A stretch of 64,000 nucleotides of DNA from Capsicum annuum (lineage: Eukaryota; Streptophyta; Magnoliopsida; Solanales; Solanaceae). The stretch is taken from positions 105,442 through 169,441 of the forward strand of contig NW_025842141.1 in NCBI RefSeq assembly GCF_002878395.1, read 5' to 3'. The notes beneath the pieces are model-generated. The model worked only from the letters and a program-made list of their open reading frames with translations. It ran no database searches and was not told where the DNA came from. A program made the position numbers and the translations under genes. Below, piece by piece: positions 22,881 to 34,093 of this stretch. Every line of letters begins with the position of its first letter. Within the stretch, counting starts at the first letter, position 1.

Positions 22881-23045
22881 AATCACATCAAAACTAGAAA
22901 GAAAATTATCCCAAACAAAAATTATTTTATAAAGAGAAATTTCGTTTGCCAGAAAAGTAAAGTTCCAAAAACAAGAATTAAATTTTGCCCCAGTTTATCA
23001 TCAAAGGACTTTTGTGAAAGTCATATCATTATCGGAATTAAGGAG

Positions 23046-23777
23046 AATGACTCGACTAAAAGGTACGTCTTATAGGAATCAAAGGGAATGACTCGACTAA
23101 CAGGTACGTTTTAAAGGAATCAAGGAGAATGACTTGACTAAAAAATACGTCTTCTAGGGATCAAAGGAAATGAATCGACTAAAAGGTACGTCTTATAGGA
23201 ATTAAAGGGAATGACTCAACTAAAAGTGCATCTTATAGGAATCAAAGAGTATGACTCGACTAAAAGGTGTGTCTTCTAGAGGTCAAGGGAGATGACTCGA
23301 CTAAAAGGTACATCTTATAGAAATCAAGGGATGACTCGACTAAAAGGTACGTCTTCTAGGGGTCAAGGAGAATGACTCGACTAAAAGGTACATCTTATAG
23401 GAATCAAAGGGGATGACTCAACTAAAAGGTATGTCTAATAGGAATCAAAGGAAATAACTCGACTAAAAGGTACGTCTTCTAAGAGTCAAGGGGAATGACT
23501 CGACTAAAAGGTACGTCTTCTAGGGGTCAAGGGGATAACTGGAATAAAAGATACATCTTCTAGGAATCAAGGAGGATGACTCAACTAAAAGGTACGTCTT
23601 CTAGAGGTCAAGTGGAATGACTCGACTAAAAGGTATGTCTTATAGGAATCAAAGAAAATGACTCGACTAAAAGGTACGTCTCCTAGGAATCAAGGGAAAT
23701 GACTCGACTAAAAGGTATGTCTTCTAGGATTCAAATAGAATAACTCGACTAGAAGGTACGTCTTCTAGGAGTGAAGG
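23046..23777. repeat. 41-bp tandem array, about 18 copies, in the 3' untranslated part
   Basis: Units start at 23046, 23087, 23128, 23169, 23210 and on, each AATGACTCGACTAAAAGGTA + CGTCTTNTAGGAATCAAGG. Copies differ by a few bases and some by one-base length changes. Such arrays in the 3' UTR of Ogre/Tat elements are a described source of satellite DNA. Confidence 0.92.
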
Positions 23778-23789
23778 TTCAATTTAAGA

Positions 23790-24655
23790 AGTGTATCACC
23801 CAGCAAATGAAAACCAAAATCCCTGGACAAGAAAGTGTGTCTCCGAGGGATATAAGATGATGAATTTTACCATGAATGGATTATCAAACCTGTGCATCAA
23901 CATTGCCTCTTGCCTTTGTAGAAGTGAGAAATTATGGCCTTTGTTGTTTGAGATTAGAAATCCTTAATTTGAAGGTAACATGTTCCTGTTTCATACAAAG
24001 AAAACTTCTGAGTTTAAAACATGGTGGCTGGTTTGTGGCTTTGGCTTTTGAGGCAATCGCTCTTTCCCTAATCACATTTAACCTTGCTTCCAACCAGTAG
24101 CATATATCATTGACTTGCTGCATCATTGACTCAAAATCAGGTCATTAAGAGTGACTGAAACGAACATTATATCTTTGCATTGCCATGCTTCTTAGATAGG
24201 CCTTTGAACCTTGGCATTTACATGAGTTCCCCGACTTCTCTGTTGGCAAAACTTTCTAGATACCCTTTTTGGCTCACAATCATGTCTCTTTTATGTGCTA
24301 GATTTTGTCTTGCTCTGTGCAATTGATGAAGCTGGTAGCTAGTTTTGAAATCTTTTCTCTTTTATTTTGACACGGACTTGACTCAAAGACAATAAAAGAA
24401 AATAGAATGATAATTTTTATTTGGATAACTGACTCAAGAAAAATAAACAAAATATAGAGAAGAAAGAAAAGACAATGAATATCCCCGTTTGAAACAAAGA
24501 AAATACAAATTCATCGAAAAAATGATAGTCAACTCTAATGATTATGCCATGCATTTTGGATTAAGCAGTTCGATTTTTTCATCCAAACTTTTTACCAATT
24601 GTTGTTGAGTTAACAGCCTTGAAACTGAGTTACTTTCTTAGGTCAATTGCATTTA
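23790..24655. other. Non-coding 3' part of the Tat element
   Basis: Minus and plus frames of 64-74 residues at 23876-24126 have no recognisable family and no supporting context. Nothing else seen. Confidence 0.4.
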
Positions 24656-24659
24656 AGAC

Positions 24660-24935
24660 CCCATTCGGCTAGTGGCGCCTTGAAGGATTTTCGCCAATAA
24701 GCTTCTCTCATTTTTTTTCTCAGTTCATCATTGTCTTATGGTGTCTGTAAGGGTTTTCCACTAATGAGACTCTCTTATCTTCATTTCTCTTAACTCATTG
24801 TCATCTTACGGTGCCCGTGAGAGTTTTCACCGATAAGAATCTCTCATTTTTATCTCTCTCAATTTACCATCGTCTTATGGTGCCCGTGAGGATTTTCACT
24901 AATAAGACTCTCTCATTTTTATTTTTCTCCTGATT
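24660..24935. repeat. Repeat array 3, about 70-bp period, 3.5 copies
   Basis: Units contain CTTATGGTGCCCGTGAG + GTTTTCACTAATAAGACTCTC + TCATTTTTAT. The first partial unit begins with GCTAGTGGCGCCTTGAAGG. Confidence 0.75.
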
Positions 24936-25204
24936 TCTTATGCTGAGGAAGATAAGTAGTTCCCAAATGCATCATCATATACCTTGCATGCTTAGCCTTA
25001 ACATCCTCGAAGATTAATTTAAAGGACTTTTTTTGGTTGTAACTTGGCTTTTGGATAGGGTTAGAAAGAAAGGATGACATGAGACCAAAACGACACTTGA
25101 AGTGGGGTAGGACTTACAACTTTTGGAATCAACTCAAACAATGAGGATTAACTCATGCCCCAGTTTCTTTTGACAGGGCAATTCTAAACTATTTATTTGG
25201 TTGG

Positions 25205-25272
25205 ACCAAGCCCAGGGTAGGGCAGCCGACGTATCTCAGCCCCGAGAGAGGAGAATCAGGTCACGCATAGTT
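25205..25272. other. Recurring CGACGTATCTC...CGCATAGTT motif, copy 2
   Basis: GCAGCCGACGTATCTCAGCC, then CCGAGAGAGGAGAATCAGG and CACGCATAGTT. See copies at 2055, 27841 and 28281. Confidence 0.7.
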
Positions 25273-26335
25273 CTGACGGCTTGTTCTTTTTCTTGATTCT
25301 AATTTTTTCTTTTTTTTTTTCTTTTGTTAACTCTTTTATTGACTTCTTTTTTTCTTTTTGGGACCTTCTGACTCTATTTTTTCTTGACGCTCTTTTATTT
25401 TTCTTCTTTTGGACACATTTTTTCTCTCGTTTCTTTTTGAAACTTTCTGACTCTATTGTTTTGCTCGACACTTTTCTTTTAAGCTTTGCTGACTCTATCT
25501 TGATTCCAAAAGAGGGGTATGAAAGAAAATAGGACTAAAGCTCAAATGGGGTAAACAAAGGATGACACGATGTTTGGATAGCAGAATGAAATGCCTTCGT
25601 CATATCAATCCTTGAAAATGCAAGTACATATCATGCAATATGAAAGTGACAGATGAAGATCATTTGTGATTTTTTTACAACACTAATTTTAACTAAGACT
25701 GTGCGTCGCTACTTCTTCTGCAAACTCCATCTTTGTTGTGCATTCCTCATGCTTTCGTGGAGCTAATTTTTCTATTTCTTTTGATGTAGGATCACACATC
25801 CACTATTTGACATAATTGAGACATGTCTTACAAATGCTAACCAAGTTATTCTCACGATTCTCAAAATAATTTCCTTAATTTTCAAAGAAGGCTTCAACTT
25901 GATCATCAAATGCCCCGACACTCTATCTATTTTCTCAGACGCTGTCTTTTTCTAACTTTAACCCTCTGATTCAATGCTCTTGCTTAAACTGGATTTTAAG
26001 ATCTGGCTGAAAATTTTCCTAGCATGTCATATCACTAGAGTCAACATAAAATGTACTATGTAAAGAAAATAAATAAACAACACATATTTAAAACACAAAG
26101 GAAAATGGGACACTTCATTTAGTTGAAACAAAATATAGAAGGGTTTGAACATAAACGACAATAGGACAAAACAAGATAAATCCTGGACTACAACCCTGAA
26201 ATAATTCAGATAACAAAAAATAAAACAAAAAAAACTACCAGACCTCTTCCTAGTAGAGAGAGAGGTGACTTCTCAATTACTCAGCCTAACATTTTAGCCA
26301 CTGGTTTGCATATCAGCATGACTAGAGTTCCCCTC
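25273..26335. other. Pyrimidine-rich and non-coding stretch of the Tat element
   Basis: 25280-25520 is strongly T/C-rich with three CTTTCTGACTCTAT-like words at roughly 70-80 bp intervals; frames across it on both strands are compositional. 25520-26335 shows no gene. Immediately after the gag stop the minus strand has a cluster of stops. Confidence 0.5.
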
Positions 26336-26339
26336 ACTG

Positions 26340-27790
26340 TCAATGGTCTGCACCATAATTTTTTTTATCTTGAATCATCTTTTCAATTTCTCTTTTCAAA
26401 GCACGACAATCTTCAATACTGTGACCTTGAACATCAGAATGATATGCACATCGTACATTAGGATCAAAACTTATTGCATGTGGGTCAGGAGTATACCCAA
26501 GGAGAGGAGTGATCATGCCCTGTTGTACTAATCTATGGAATAAACTGGCATAGGATTCTCCAATAGGAATGAAATTATCTTTTTTCCTTCCTCCTCTTTG
26601 CGAACTCTGGCCTCGGATGAAACTTGGATTTAGAGGTTCCTTGGTAAATTTGTGGGGGTCGAGGACGATGTTGAGGGACAGGTGCATGCCATTGTGGATA
26701 AGAAGATGGATAAGTATACAATTGTGCATTGTTCAAAGGATATTGAGGAAGTAGAATGGGATTTCTTGGATTTTGGGGAAAGAAACCTTGTTGCAAGTGG
26801 TTATGTGGATCTAATATGTAAGCTCGGGATTGAGGCTGACAGTATTCATGGGTTGGACCTCTCAAACTCTGGTTTGGCCCTGGCATGACAATAGGTGCGT
26901 TTTCCTTCTTCTTTCCTTTAGTTTCCCTTGGTTGATTGCAATGTCATCCCAAATGTTTCACAGAATCCTTCTGTCCATCAGGCTCCCCTAATTTTGATGT
27001 CTTAAAGCTGGGAGGAAGGTTAACACTTGAAGACATGCCCCAGTTTTTATATAAAACATTTTCATAGCCCATAAGTCCAGGGGAATTTTTCATATCATTT
27101 TCTACACTCTTAACTTTCTCAACCACTTTTTCTAACTCTTAACTTTCTCAACCACTTTTTCTAACTCTTCTAGCATGCTAGGCTTCTTAGTAGAAAATTT
27201 TGGCGGTCCACTTAATTTAACGGTAGGATCAAGAGTATGATCATCAAGAGTATTGAACGTGGGTTCACTAGTGGACTGGAGAAACACAATCGTTGAATTG
27301 ATAGCTAAAGTGAAAGTCTTAGTAGAAGGTTGAGAAATAAAAACACAGACGGTATGTGATGCTGTGAATGTGGTAGACTTATACTGAGGAGCTAAAGAAA
27401 GAGTGGTGGAAGTATTAAGGTGCATTTGACGTGGAATGGATTTTGAGAAATGCTATGATGCATCAATAATAGTAGGAAACTGACTTTGCGATTTTGGTAG
27501 AAGACTCACGGTATTTGCAGGGTCAAAAGTAGGGAACGGAGATGGAGGCAGCCTACTGGCCCAAGCTCGGTACATTTTCATCATTTGTTGTCTCAGTCTC
27601 AAATTCTCTTCCTTTAAACTCTCAATTTCCTGACTCTTTGTTTCATCCATGGTGCCACTCTCTATATCCTTGTTGGACACAACTAAACCTTCCTTGGATT
27701 TGGTGTGATGTGGAGGACCAGCCAGGAAGCCACAAACCAACCACCTTAAACTAACTGAACAAGAGGCAACAAATATGCTAGAGTTCAACA
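26340..27790 (-). pseudogene. Tat/Ogre-type gag, internally deleted
   Basis: Minus strand reads an N-terminal piece at 27790-27453 with a coiled-coil (EIESLKEENLRLRQQMMKMY) and a linker piece at 27425-27132. The start of the capsid follows at 27126-26944 (YKNWGMSSSVNLPPSFKTSK, LGEPDGQKDSVKHLG). The capsid should continue for some 150-200 more residues there. Instead the text moves to a Pro/Gln/Tyr-rich linker (26886-26575) and the C-terminal block NFIPIGESYASLFHRLVQQG, CAYHSDVQGHSIEDCRALK, which carries the C..H....GH....C knuckle of Tat gags. So the capsid core is deleted near 26890-26944, and a 31-bp direct duplication near 27107-27165 adds a frame change. No pol follows; only stops and repeats. 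Confidence 0.8.
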
Positions 27791-27840
27791 TTTTTCAAAA
27801 CCTCTTTTTTTTTATTTTTTATTTTTGAAAAGATCACCGA

Positions 27841-27902
27841 ACCCAAGAAGGGCGCCTACGTATCTCACCCCCGAGAGGGGAGAATCAGGTGTGCGTAGTT
27901 CG
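27841..27902. other. Recurring CCTACGTATCTC...TGCGTAGTTCG motif, copy 3
   Basis: GCGCCTACGTATCTCACCCC + CGAGAGGGGAGAATCAGG + TGTGCGTAGTTCG; the best preserved copy, with a CCCC...GGGG stem in the middle. Lies just before gag on the minus strand. Confidence 0.75.
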
Positions 27903-27959
27903 TAAAGTCTTGTCAAAATGGCCAATTAAACTCTTTTTCTTTTCTTTTTCTTGAAACTT

Positions 27960-28690
27960 TAAAAAGAAAAGGAAATAACAAATTGTCAAAAGAATTGACG
28001 AAAATCTTTTTGCATTTTTCAAGTTTAAACTCCCTATACAAAATGAAACCTATGATTACCAAAGAAAAATCTTTTTGGATTTTTGATTTTGAGTTTCATA
28101 CAAAAATGAAATTTAAACCTATTAAAGGAAAATCTTTTTGAATTTTTCAAATAAGATCCACCAAAAATAAAACCTACGATTATTAAGGAAAATCTTTTTG
28201 TATTTTTCTTTTCAAGGCATATATGAAACACCCACTCTCAATGAGGAGAAGAAAATCTTTTTTTTTTTTAAATAAGATCCCCGAACCAACAATAGGTTGT
28301 CTACGTATCTCACTCCCGAGAGAGGACAATCAGGGGTGCGTAGTTCGTCCAGATTGGACAATTAAGGATTATAGAACAAATAAAACCTTGAGACACACGA
28401 CTGCACGGTGAAAATAAAATCTTTTAGGATTTTTAATTTGACACTTCACACAAAAATGACATCAACAACTATGAAAGAAAAATCTTTTTGGTATTTTCGT
28501 TATACGAAATGTAAAAAATTTCTAACATCTTTTATTGCATTTTTCTTTTATAAAAACTCCTATGAATGAATTTTTTTTTTTTGAAGTTTTTGAATTGTTA
28601 ATGCATGCTAAACGAGACAAAGGAAAATCTTTTTAATATTTTTGAAAAAATGAGTGCGAAAGGTAAAAAAAATTTTTTTAAAAATTTTTG
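27960..28690. repeat. Short repeats in the Tat leader (period about 65-75 bp)
   Basis: GGAAAATCTTTTTG followed by ATTTTTC recurs at about 28000, 28065, 28125, 28190, 28250, 28420, 28480 and 28620, interrupted by motif copy 4. The leader between primer site and gag is otherwise without a gene. Confidence 0.7.
28281..28348. other. Recurring GTCTACGTATCTC...TGCGTAGTTCG motif, copy 4
   Basis: TTGTCTACGTATCTCACTCC + CGAGAGAGGACAATCAGG + GTGCGTAGTTCG, about 440 bp from copy 3. Confidence 0.75.
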
Positions 28691-29328
28691 AATTGTGAAA
28701 AAAAAAATCAAAAGCCATAAAGAATTTAAAAACTTACGAAACACTCTTTTTTTACTCACCTTTTCTTTTTCTCCTTTTTTTCAACACGTTCTTGTACACA
28801 CACTTTACTTCTAACACATATTTTTCCCAAATCGATCCGTCAAATGACCACGCTACCCTCAGAGATGCAACATTTAGCACGTACGGATGCTTTAAAGGTG
28901 AGTCTTCTACAAAGAACCAAGTGGGTCCAACTAGGTTTCAATATGATGCAGATAAGCATGACCTAAAGGCTGACCTACACTGGGGTTCACTAACAAGGCT
29001 GTTCGGGGGTGTGTATGGTCGATAGTAGCTGCGAGAGCTTTCCACCCACTCCATAACACCGACGGCTCACCCTCCTAAAATAAGGGTGACTCAACTAGAG
29101 GTCGTGCATAACACGTGTACTACAGGCTTGTTGCAGAAAGAATGACTCGGGTTGTGCGCATGATGCCAGATATAAAGCGGTAACACATAAAGTAAAACTG
29201 TAAACAAAGAGCATGTAGATACTCAACAATGATAAACTATAGCACAAAATAACACAAACAATGTCTATACACCCATAATGCCAAACAAAGTCGATACAAC
29301 TCTAAAAATAAGCTCTAATTCTGAAAAA

Positions 29329-29348
29329 GATCCCCAGCAGAGTCGCCA
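29329..29348 (-). other. tRNA-Arg-type primer binding site next to LTR B
   Basis: Identical 20-base sequence to 19916-19935, four bases from the LTR B edge; marks the start of reverse transcription of the full copy. Confidence 0.87.
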
Positions 29349-29352
29349 GAGC

Positions 29353-31660
29353 TGTCCACCCCCTTTTTAACTCCCAAAAGAGCTAGATTTTAGAGTTCGA
29401 AAGGGTTTTTATTATTAAAGTGACAATGAAGATAATTATTTCGAAAAGGACCTTTTATATTCAAAACTCAGAGTTGCCACTTGGCATAAATCCGGTGTGC
29501 CAAGTCACCTTTTGAAAAATCCTTTTCAAATGGTTTTACTCTCTTAAAACTGGTTTGCGAACAGAAATTTCGGCTAAGGAATTCTGTTGACCGAGGGGAA
29601 GGTGTTAGGCACCTATCGATCCCATGGTTCGACTACGATCGCTTGGTGGAGCATATCGGCTAGTATGACATTATGAATGTTTAAACCACAAAACACATAA
29701 AACAACCAAACCAAACAAACAAAAATCCAAAAGTTAATGTTCAGTCCAATTACTACAAACCCAAAATAGAAAGAACTGAAATGTAAACCTACACTAATAC
29801 TAAACTACGCTCCACCCGGTGCCCTGGGTCTTGATCACGAACATCTTCCGCCAACATAATGCGTCAGGGCATTTCCCAGTGAATAAATACAAATGAGCTT
29901 CAGGGCATTCCCCGGCTAAATAAATACCTTTAATGAATTACGATAAAAATAAAGAAAATCACTCAGCACAAATAATTACACATTTGATGATTAGAATCCT
30001 ATAAGTTGCCTGCCCCAAAACTTAGAATTTGTCTATCGATGCCCAACCTAAGACATGGTACTATCAAGTTCAACGAAATTAACATAATCAATAAATCAAA
30101 ATTAAACCAAAATCATTTTACCAATCTTTCAATTCCCATCCCAAATTACTTTTTTGATACAAACCCAAATTCATATTATCATCATATTTATGCCATTGAG
30201 ATCAATTATTCAAAACCAAACAACATCAAACATCACCCAAATTAATCCAAACTAATAGGACAAAGAGATCGAATCACATCCACAATTGCATCAAAATTAA
30301 AATAAAGGAAGAGAGGGGAGAATTGGACTTCAAAAGAGTAGATTTTTCACTGATAATAATGAATCGATGAAAGCTGAAGTCCGAAATCCTCAACCAAAAG
30401 CCTCAAAACGATCAACACTAGCTCGATATTGCAAATCCCATTCCGAACAAATTCGAAAGCAGCAACACCACTCAATATACCCCCCGAATCGATAATTTTG
30501 AACGAAAATAACAAACCTCCAAACAAAAATCCCAACAAAGAAATTCCAATCTCAACACCCAAGAGTAAAAATAAGCCTAAACCTAAACAATTTGACAACA
30601 GATGGAACCCCCATATTGAACGGATAATAAGGATCAATATAAAGAACTATTTTTCATTCAAAATTGACCGGACAGTGCACTCAAGATGATAGAATCATGT
30701 TTTTGTTTATGAGTTAGCTGCACCGGAGCTTGACGGATTCGATAAAGATAAATACGAACCGTGAATAATGCAGTAACAAAGCTTTTTCGATGAGACCGTC
30801 GCCAGAACAGTAACACAAACGCCAAATTTATGTTTCTCCCTCAACCCTCATCTCTCCTCTTTCGTCCATCTCCAATTATGCGTATGAATCAGTGTATCAT
30901 GAAGAGTGTGTGCGTAATTCGGTGTGTCTGTGTGTGCGGGTTGTGAAGAAGAGCTATTTTTTTTCGATCTAATCCCTTCTCTCCTCCTTCTTAGCATGTA
31001 TTTCTATAGCTGTGTGTATGAGAATTCAATCCATGGTCGTGATGAGTGGTGTATCGGTGAGCGTTTGTGCCTATAAAATGAGTGAGTCTCTTGAATGTAA
31101 AATGGAGGTTGTGTAATGGTGGTCTCTCTCTGTTTTGTTTTTGTGAGTTTTCTCTTGGAGAAGATGAGATGATGATGAAGTCCATCTATTTTCTGATGGT
31201 ATCTTTCAAAAATATGGAGAGGTTGTTGTGTTCTCGCTTCCTCTTTTTGTTCTTTGTGTCAATTTGTTAACAGTGGAATGATATGTTTGGGTCCCCTCTT
31301 TGAATGTAGTGTGTTGTATATATTTGTTTTCAATATGAAAGAACGGAAGTTATCCAATATTCCCTGTGGGCCCCCGTGTGTCTATGAATGCCCAAATCCA
31401 AAAATAGAAAAATCCTCTCTTTGTATTGATGAGAATGTGTGTATTTGTGTGGGACACGTGAGTGGGGTGAGGGTTAAGGGTCGGTGTCCTAATTTAATTG
31501 GAGAGATTGTCAGGATAAGATTGAAATAAGATAAAGTTTGTTAAGGGTTGTTATTTTTGTCATTTTATGGAGGGATAATTACATGGTTGGGGGTACACAA
31601 TAGCATAAGGTAAAAATGTGAAAATTAATCTTTCGGAGGGATAAAATTACGCGTCTACAT
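29353..31660 (-). repeat. LTR B (5' LTR of the full copy)
   Basis: Read on minus: TGTAGACGCGTAATT... to ...GGGGGTGGACA. 2308 bp. Its right edge abuts unit II sequence at 31661, so the element inserted into the monomer array of unit II or replaced part of it. A target duplication cannot be tested because the left partner is truncated. Confidence 0.9.
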
Positions 31661-33342
31661 TGCCAAATATTATCTTGTAAAAATACATCACACCCATTAT
31701 AAAAGCTCTTCTTTTGTTCCTTAATTTTCAATCCCTCAATTGCATTCTCTATTTCTCTCTTTAGACATGTATCCCTCAATTGCATTCTTTATATCTCTTT
31801 TTATGTCCTCTAAAAACTTTTTCCTAATTTATGACCCGCACTTTTAATTAAGATGGGTAATTTAAAATCAATCATTTTAAACTCATACTCCCTATCTCTT
31901 AATTTATGTGGCTGTGTTAAGATTTCAAGAGTCGAATTACCACTCTAGTCTCCCGAAGAGCTGCAATCCCTTCCAATGCTAAAGTCACAACCTCTTTTAC
32001 TACAAGCATGGCATTAGACTGTTGTTGCAGCAGAACATTTTGTTGTCGCTTCAGTAGCCTCGCGGTTGCTGTTGTGGTAGATGTTGGATGGGCTGATGCT
32101 ATGGTAGTAGTAAAATGGGTTGTTGCTGTAGCAATGAAAGGGGCTGCAGCTGCAGTTAAATCAACGTGATACCCCATGACTTGTTAGACAGTAAGTATAT
32201 GATTTACACGTAAGTCTAATATAAATTGATTATAGAACAAATTTTATCAAGCACAATCTTTATCGTCATCTGGATAATTATACACTTCCCGTACTTCTAC
32301 ACTTGTTATACGAACTAAACTCCGTTATAATTTGGTCAAAATCAATTTTGATGGCAGTTGAATTTCTTTGGACTTTATTAGATATAGATATGGTGGTTTG
32401 ATTATGGCTTTGCTGCAACAACTTAAAAGTTTTATACTAACAATTATGCTGAACTATCAGCCTCTCTTTCTGTTATTTCGTGGTGTATTTCCAGCAATTA
32501 CAGGAATATCATTTTGGAGCTTGATTGTCTCTTAATGGTTGAGATGATTCAAGACAACAAGAAGCCCCATGGACTTGGAGCAGAGGCGGATGTAGAGTAG
32601 AAAGTGTGGGTTTCCGGGAACCCACATCCGCTATCGTAAGGCTTAAAATTACATAAAAAAATAGCCAAAAGTTATAGATATTAATAGGTGGGAACTCATA
32701 ACTAAACCAAGAAATAGCTTAATGGCAGGAAAGAAGCCCTTGGAACCCACAAGTTTAAAATTCTAGATCGCCTCTTACTTGGAGACTACATCATCAAGTA
32801 TAAAAGATACAAAACTTAATTCCACCCTTCAAGTAATAGTCAAGAACTGCTACAAACATGGGCGGTTGAAGAATATTCGTGGCCTAAAGTCAAAATTAAA
32901 TTAAGTCCTCAAACTTTTTTTAAAACATTTTTTTATTAAAGTTTATTATTCTAGTTTTTTTAGGATATAAAGTTGTTAATATATTTCTTAATTTTTTTTC
33001 TTCAGATGCAAAGTTGCTTCTAGTTTACTTTTTTTTTTTATTTTTGTAATTAGTATTTCTTCTATTTTAAATTATTTATTCGATTTTAATTTGACACGAA
33101 ATTTAAGAAAAAAATATTTTTGAATCTCATGATCTTAAACTAAAGATACGTAGAATACATCAAAATCTTCTTTAATCTTGTGATTTTAACCAAAGTTAAA
33201 TTAAAGAGTTAACAAAAAGAGAAAAAAGTATGTCTTTTTAACGAACTAAAAACAACGAGACAAACAAATAAAAACGAAACAGTACCGAGTATATCTTTTG
33301 AGGAAATCTATAATAATTTTGTTATTGCTAAAAATGAGCCCC
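31661..33342 (+). pseudogene. Duplicated unit II, gene-like part with RNase H-like exon
   Basis: TATAAAA box at 31698-31704, then the common leader. The first-exon-like part (about 31940-32190) is Ala/Val/Thr-rich on the plus strand; the complementary strand has an open frame from 32177 (MGYHVDLTAAAAPF). The conserved donor (GTAAGTATATGATTT) starts at 32192. At 32430-32572 the plus strand reads TNNYAELSASLSVISW and NIILELDCLLMVEMIQDNKK. That is the Glu- and Asp-bearing middle of the RVT_3-type RNase H domain found in many plant genes. A stop directly upstream and a 196-bp MITE directly downstream break the exon. Downstream 32785-33342 carries the unit 3' block until the CACTA insertion. Function unknown; no intact frame. 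Confidence 0.6.
32581..32776. mobile_element. hAT-type MITE, 196 bp, in unit II
   Basis: Exact 8-bp target duplication ACTTGGAG at 32573-32580 and 32777-32784. Imperfect terminal inverted repeats: CAGAGGCGGATGTAG at the left and CTAGATCGCCTCTT at the right. An 8-bp duplication and CAGAGGCGG ends are hAT hallmarks. It split the RNase H-like exon, and unit III has the uninterrupted site. Confidence 0.9.
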
Positions 33343-33480
33343 CACTACCAAAAAAAACGCCTCTTACCCATGATTTTTTAGCCACGGTTACAAAAATCAT
33401 GGCAAAATTAATAAAAAAGTAAAAATTTCTCTACAAATTAAAAAACGTGACAAAAATATGGTGGCTAAACAGACGGGTAA
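33343..33480. repeat. CACTA left terminal and subterminal repeats
   Basis: Terminal CACTACCAAAAAAAA, then TTTTTAGCCACGGTTACAAA and CGTGACAAAAATATGGTGGCTAAA, which are degenerate subterminal units in opposing orientation. Confidence 0.75.
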
Positions 33481-33489
33481 AATATTTCA

Positions 33490-34035
33490 TTCCCTCTTTA
33501 TTTTTTTAATTTACCTCCAAAATTTTCTAAGTATTATTTTCCCACTTCTCCCATTTCTCATCCAAAAGATAACTTTTTTTCCCCAAAAATTCATTCTCTT
33601 CATACCATGTAAATCATCCATTTAGCCCTAAACCATCAAGTTCGTAATTTAACACAATCCAGTATGAAAATGACAGATACAATGGTACGCAGCTAGAACA
33701 AAAATCAGTTCTTCCAAAAATTTAACTCGTTCTTCAATAATCCTAGCTTCAATAGTAGTAGAAAGTGGTAAAAGTACTTCTTCCAGGTAACAGATCTTTG
33801 CAATTTAGAGTTTTGAAGGTCAAAATTGAAAATAAGGTTCTATATTTTTTTTATTAAAGTTGTGAGATTATGAAATCTGCAATTTGATGTGTTTTGCGGA
33901 TTATCTAATTATTAAGAATTGAAATTTTGATGGATTTTCTAGTTGTTAAGAAAGGAAACTTTGGTGGGTTCTAAGAACTTTGCAATTTTGATGGGTTTTC
34001 TAGTTGTTAAGAATGGAGATTATTTTTGTTTAGTT
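33490..34035. other. Non-coding DNA inside the CACTA element
   Basis: AT-rich; TTTTCTAGTTGTTAAGAA-like words repeat near 33930, 33995 and 34035. No supported gene. Confidence 0.4.
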
Positions 34036-34051
34036 TTCTAGTTGATATACA

Positions 34052-34093
34052 GCCCCACTTGGTGGGAATACACTGGGTTTGTTGTTGTTGTTG
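34052..34093 (+). mobile_element. 42-bp SINE/LINE tail with target duplication
   Basis: GCCCCACTTGGTGGGAATAC + ACTGGGTTTGTTGTTGTTGTTG is the 3' end shared by Solanaceae SINEs and RTE-type LINEs. It is flanked by a 16-bp duplication with one mismatch: TTCTAGTTGATATACA at 34036 and TTCTAGTTGATATGCA at 34094. So it is a genuine, extremely 5'-truncated insertion. Confidence 0.85.

Larger units (their letters stand above)
19062..31660 (-). mobile_element. Tat/Ogre-type Ty3/gypsy element, gag-only, with a shared LTR
   Basis: In minus orientation the order is: 5' LTR (29353-31660), tRNA-Arg primer site, leader with short repeats, partial gag (26340-27790), a long non-coding 3' part full of tandem arrays, polypurine tract, and 3' LTR (19940-22234). 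That 3' LTR is followed by another primer site and about 660 bp (19277-19939) matching 28695-29352, the leader of a second element copy. So LTR 19940-22234 serves two tandemly joined copies, the left one truncated. No protease, RT, RNase H or integrase was found. The primer site TGGCGACTCTGCTGGGGATC is the one known from Ogre/Tat elements. Left end (19062-19277) is uncertain. Confidence 0.85.

Noticed and set aside
23046..23777. Regular 41-bp repeats that resemble a CRISPR array at first sight
   Set aside because: Units are head-to-tail with no unique spacers, in a plant retrotransposon; a tandem array.
25256..25532. Overlapping Lys/Arg-rich and Phe/Leu-rich frames on the two strands
   Set aside because: Produced by a pyrimidine-rich tract; no codon-like pattern.
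29329..29348. A possible tRNA gene, since the 20 bases match tRNA-Arg
   Set aside because: Only the 3' end complement is present, at the LTR edge, twice; it is a primer binding site. The SINE A/B boxes at 51428 and 54231 were likewise not called tRNA genes.
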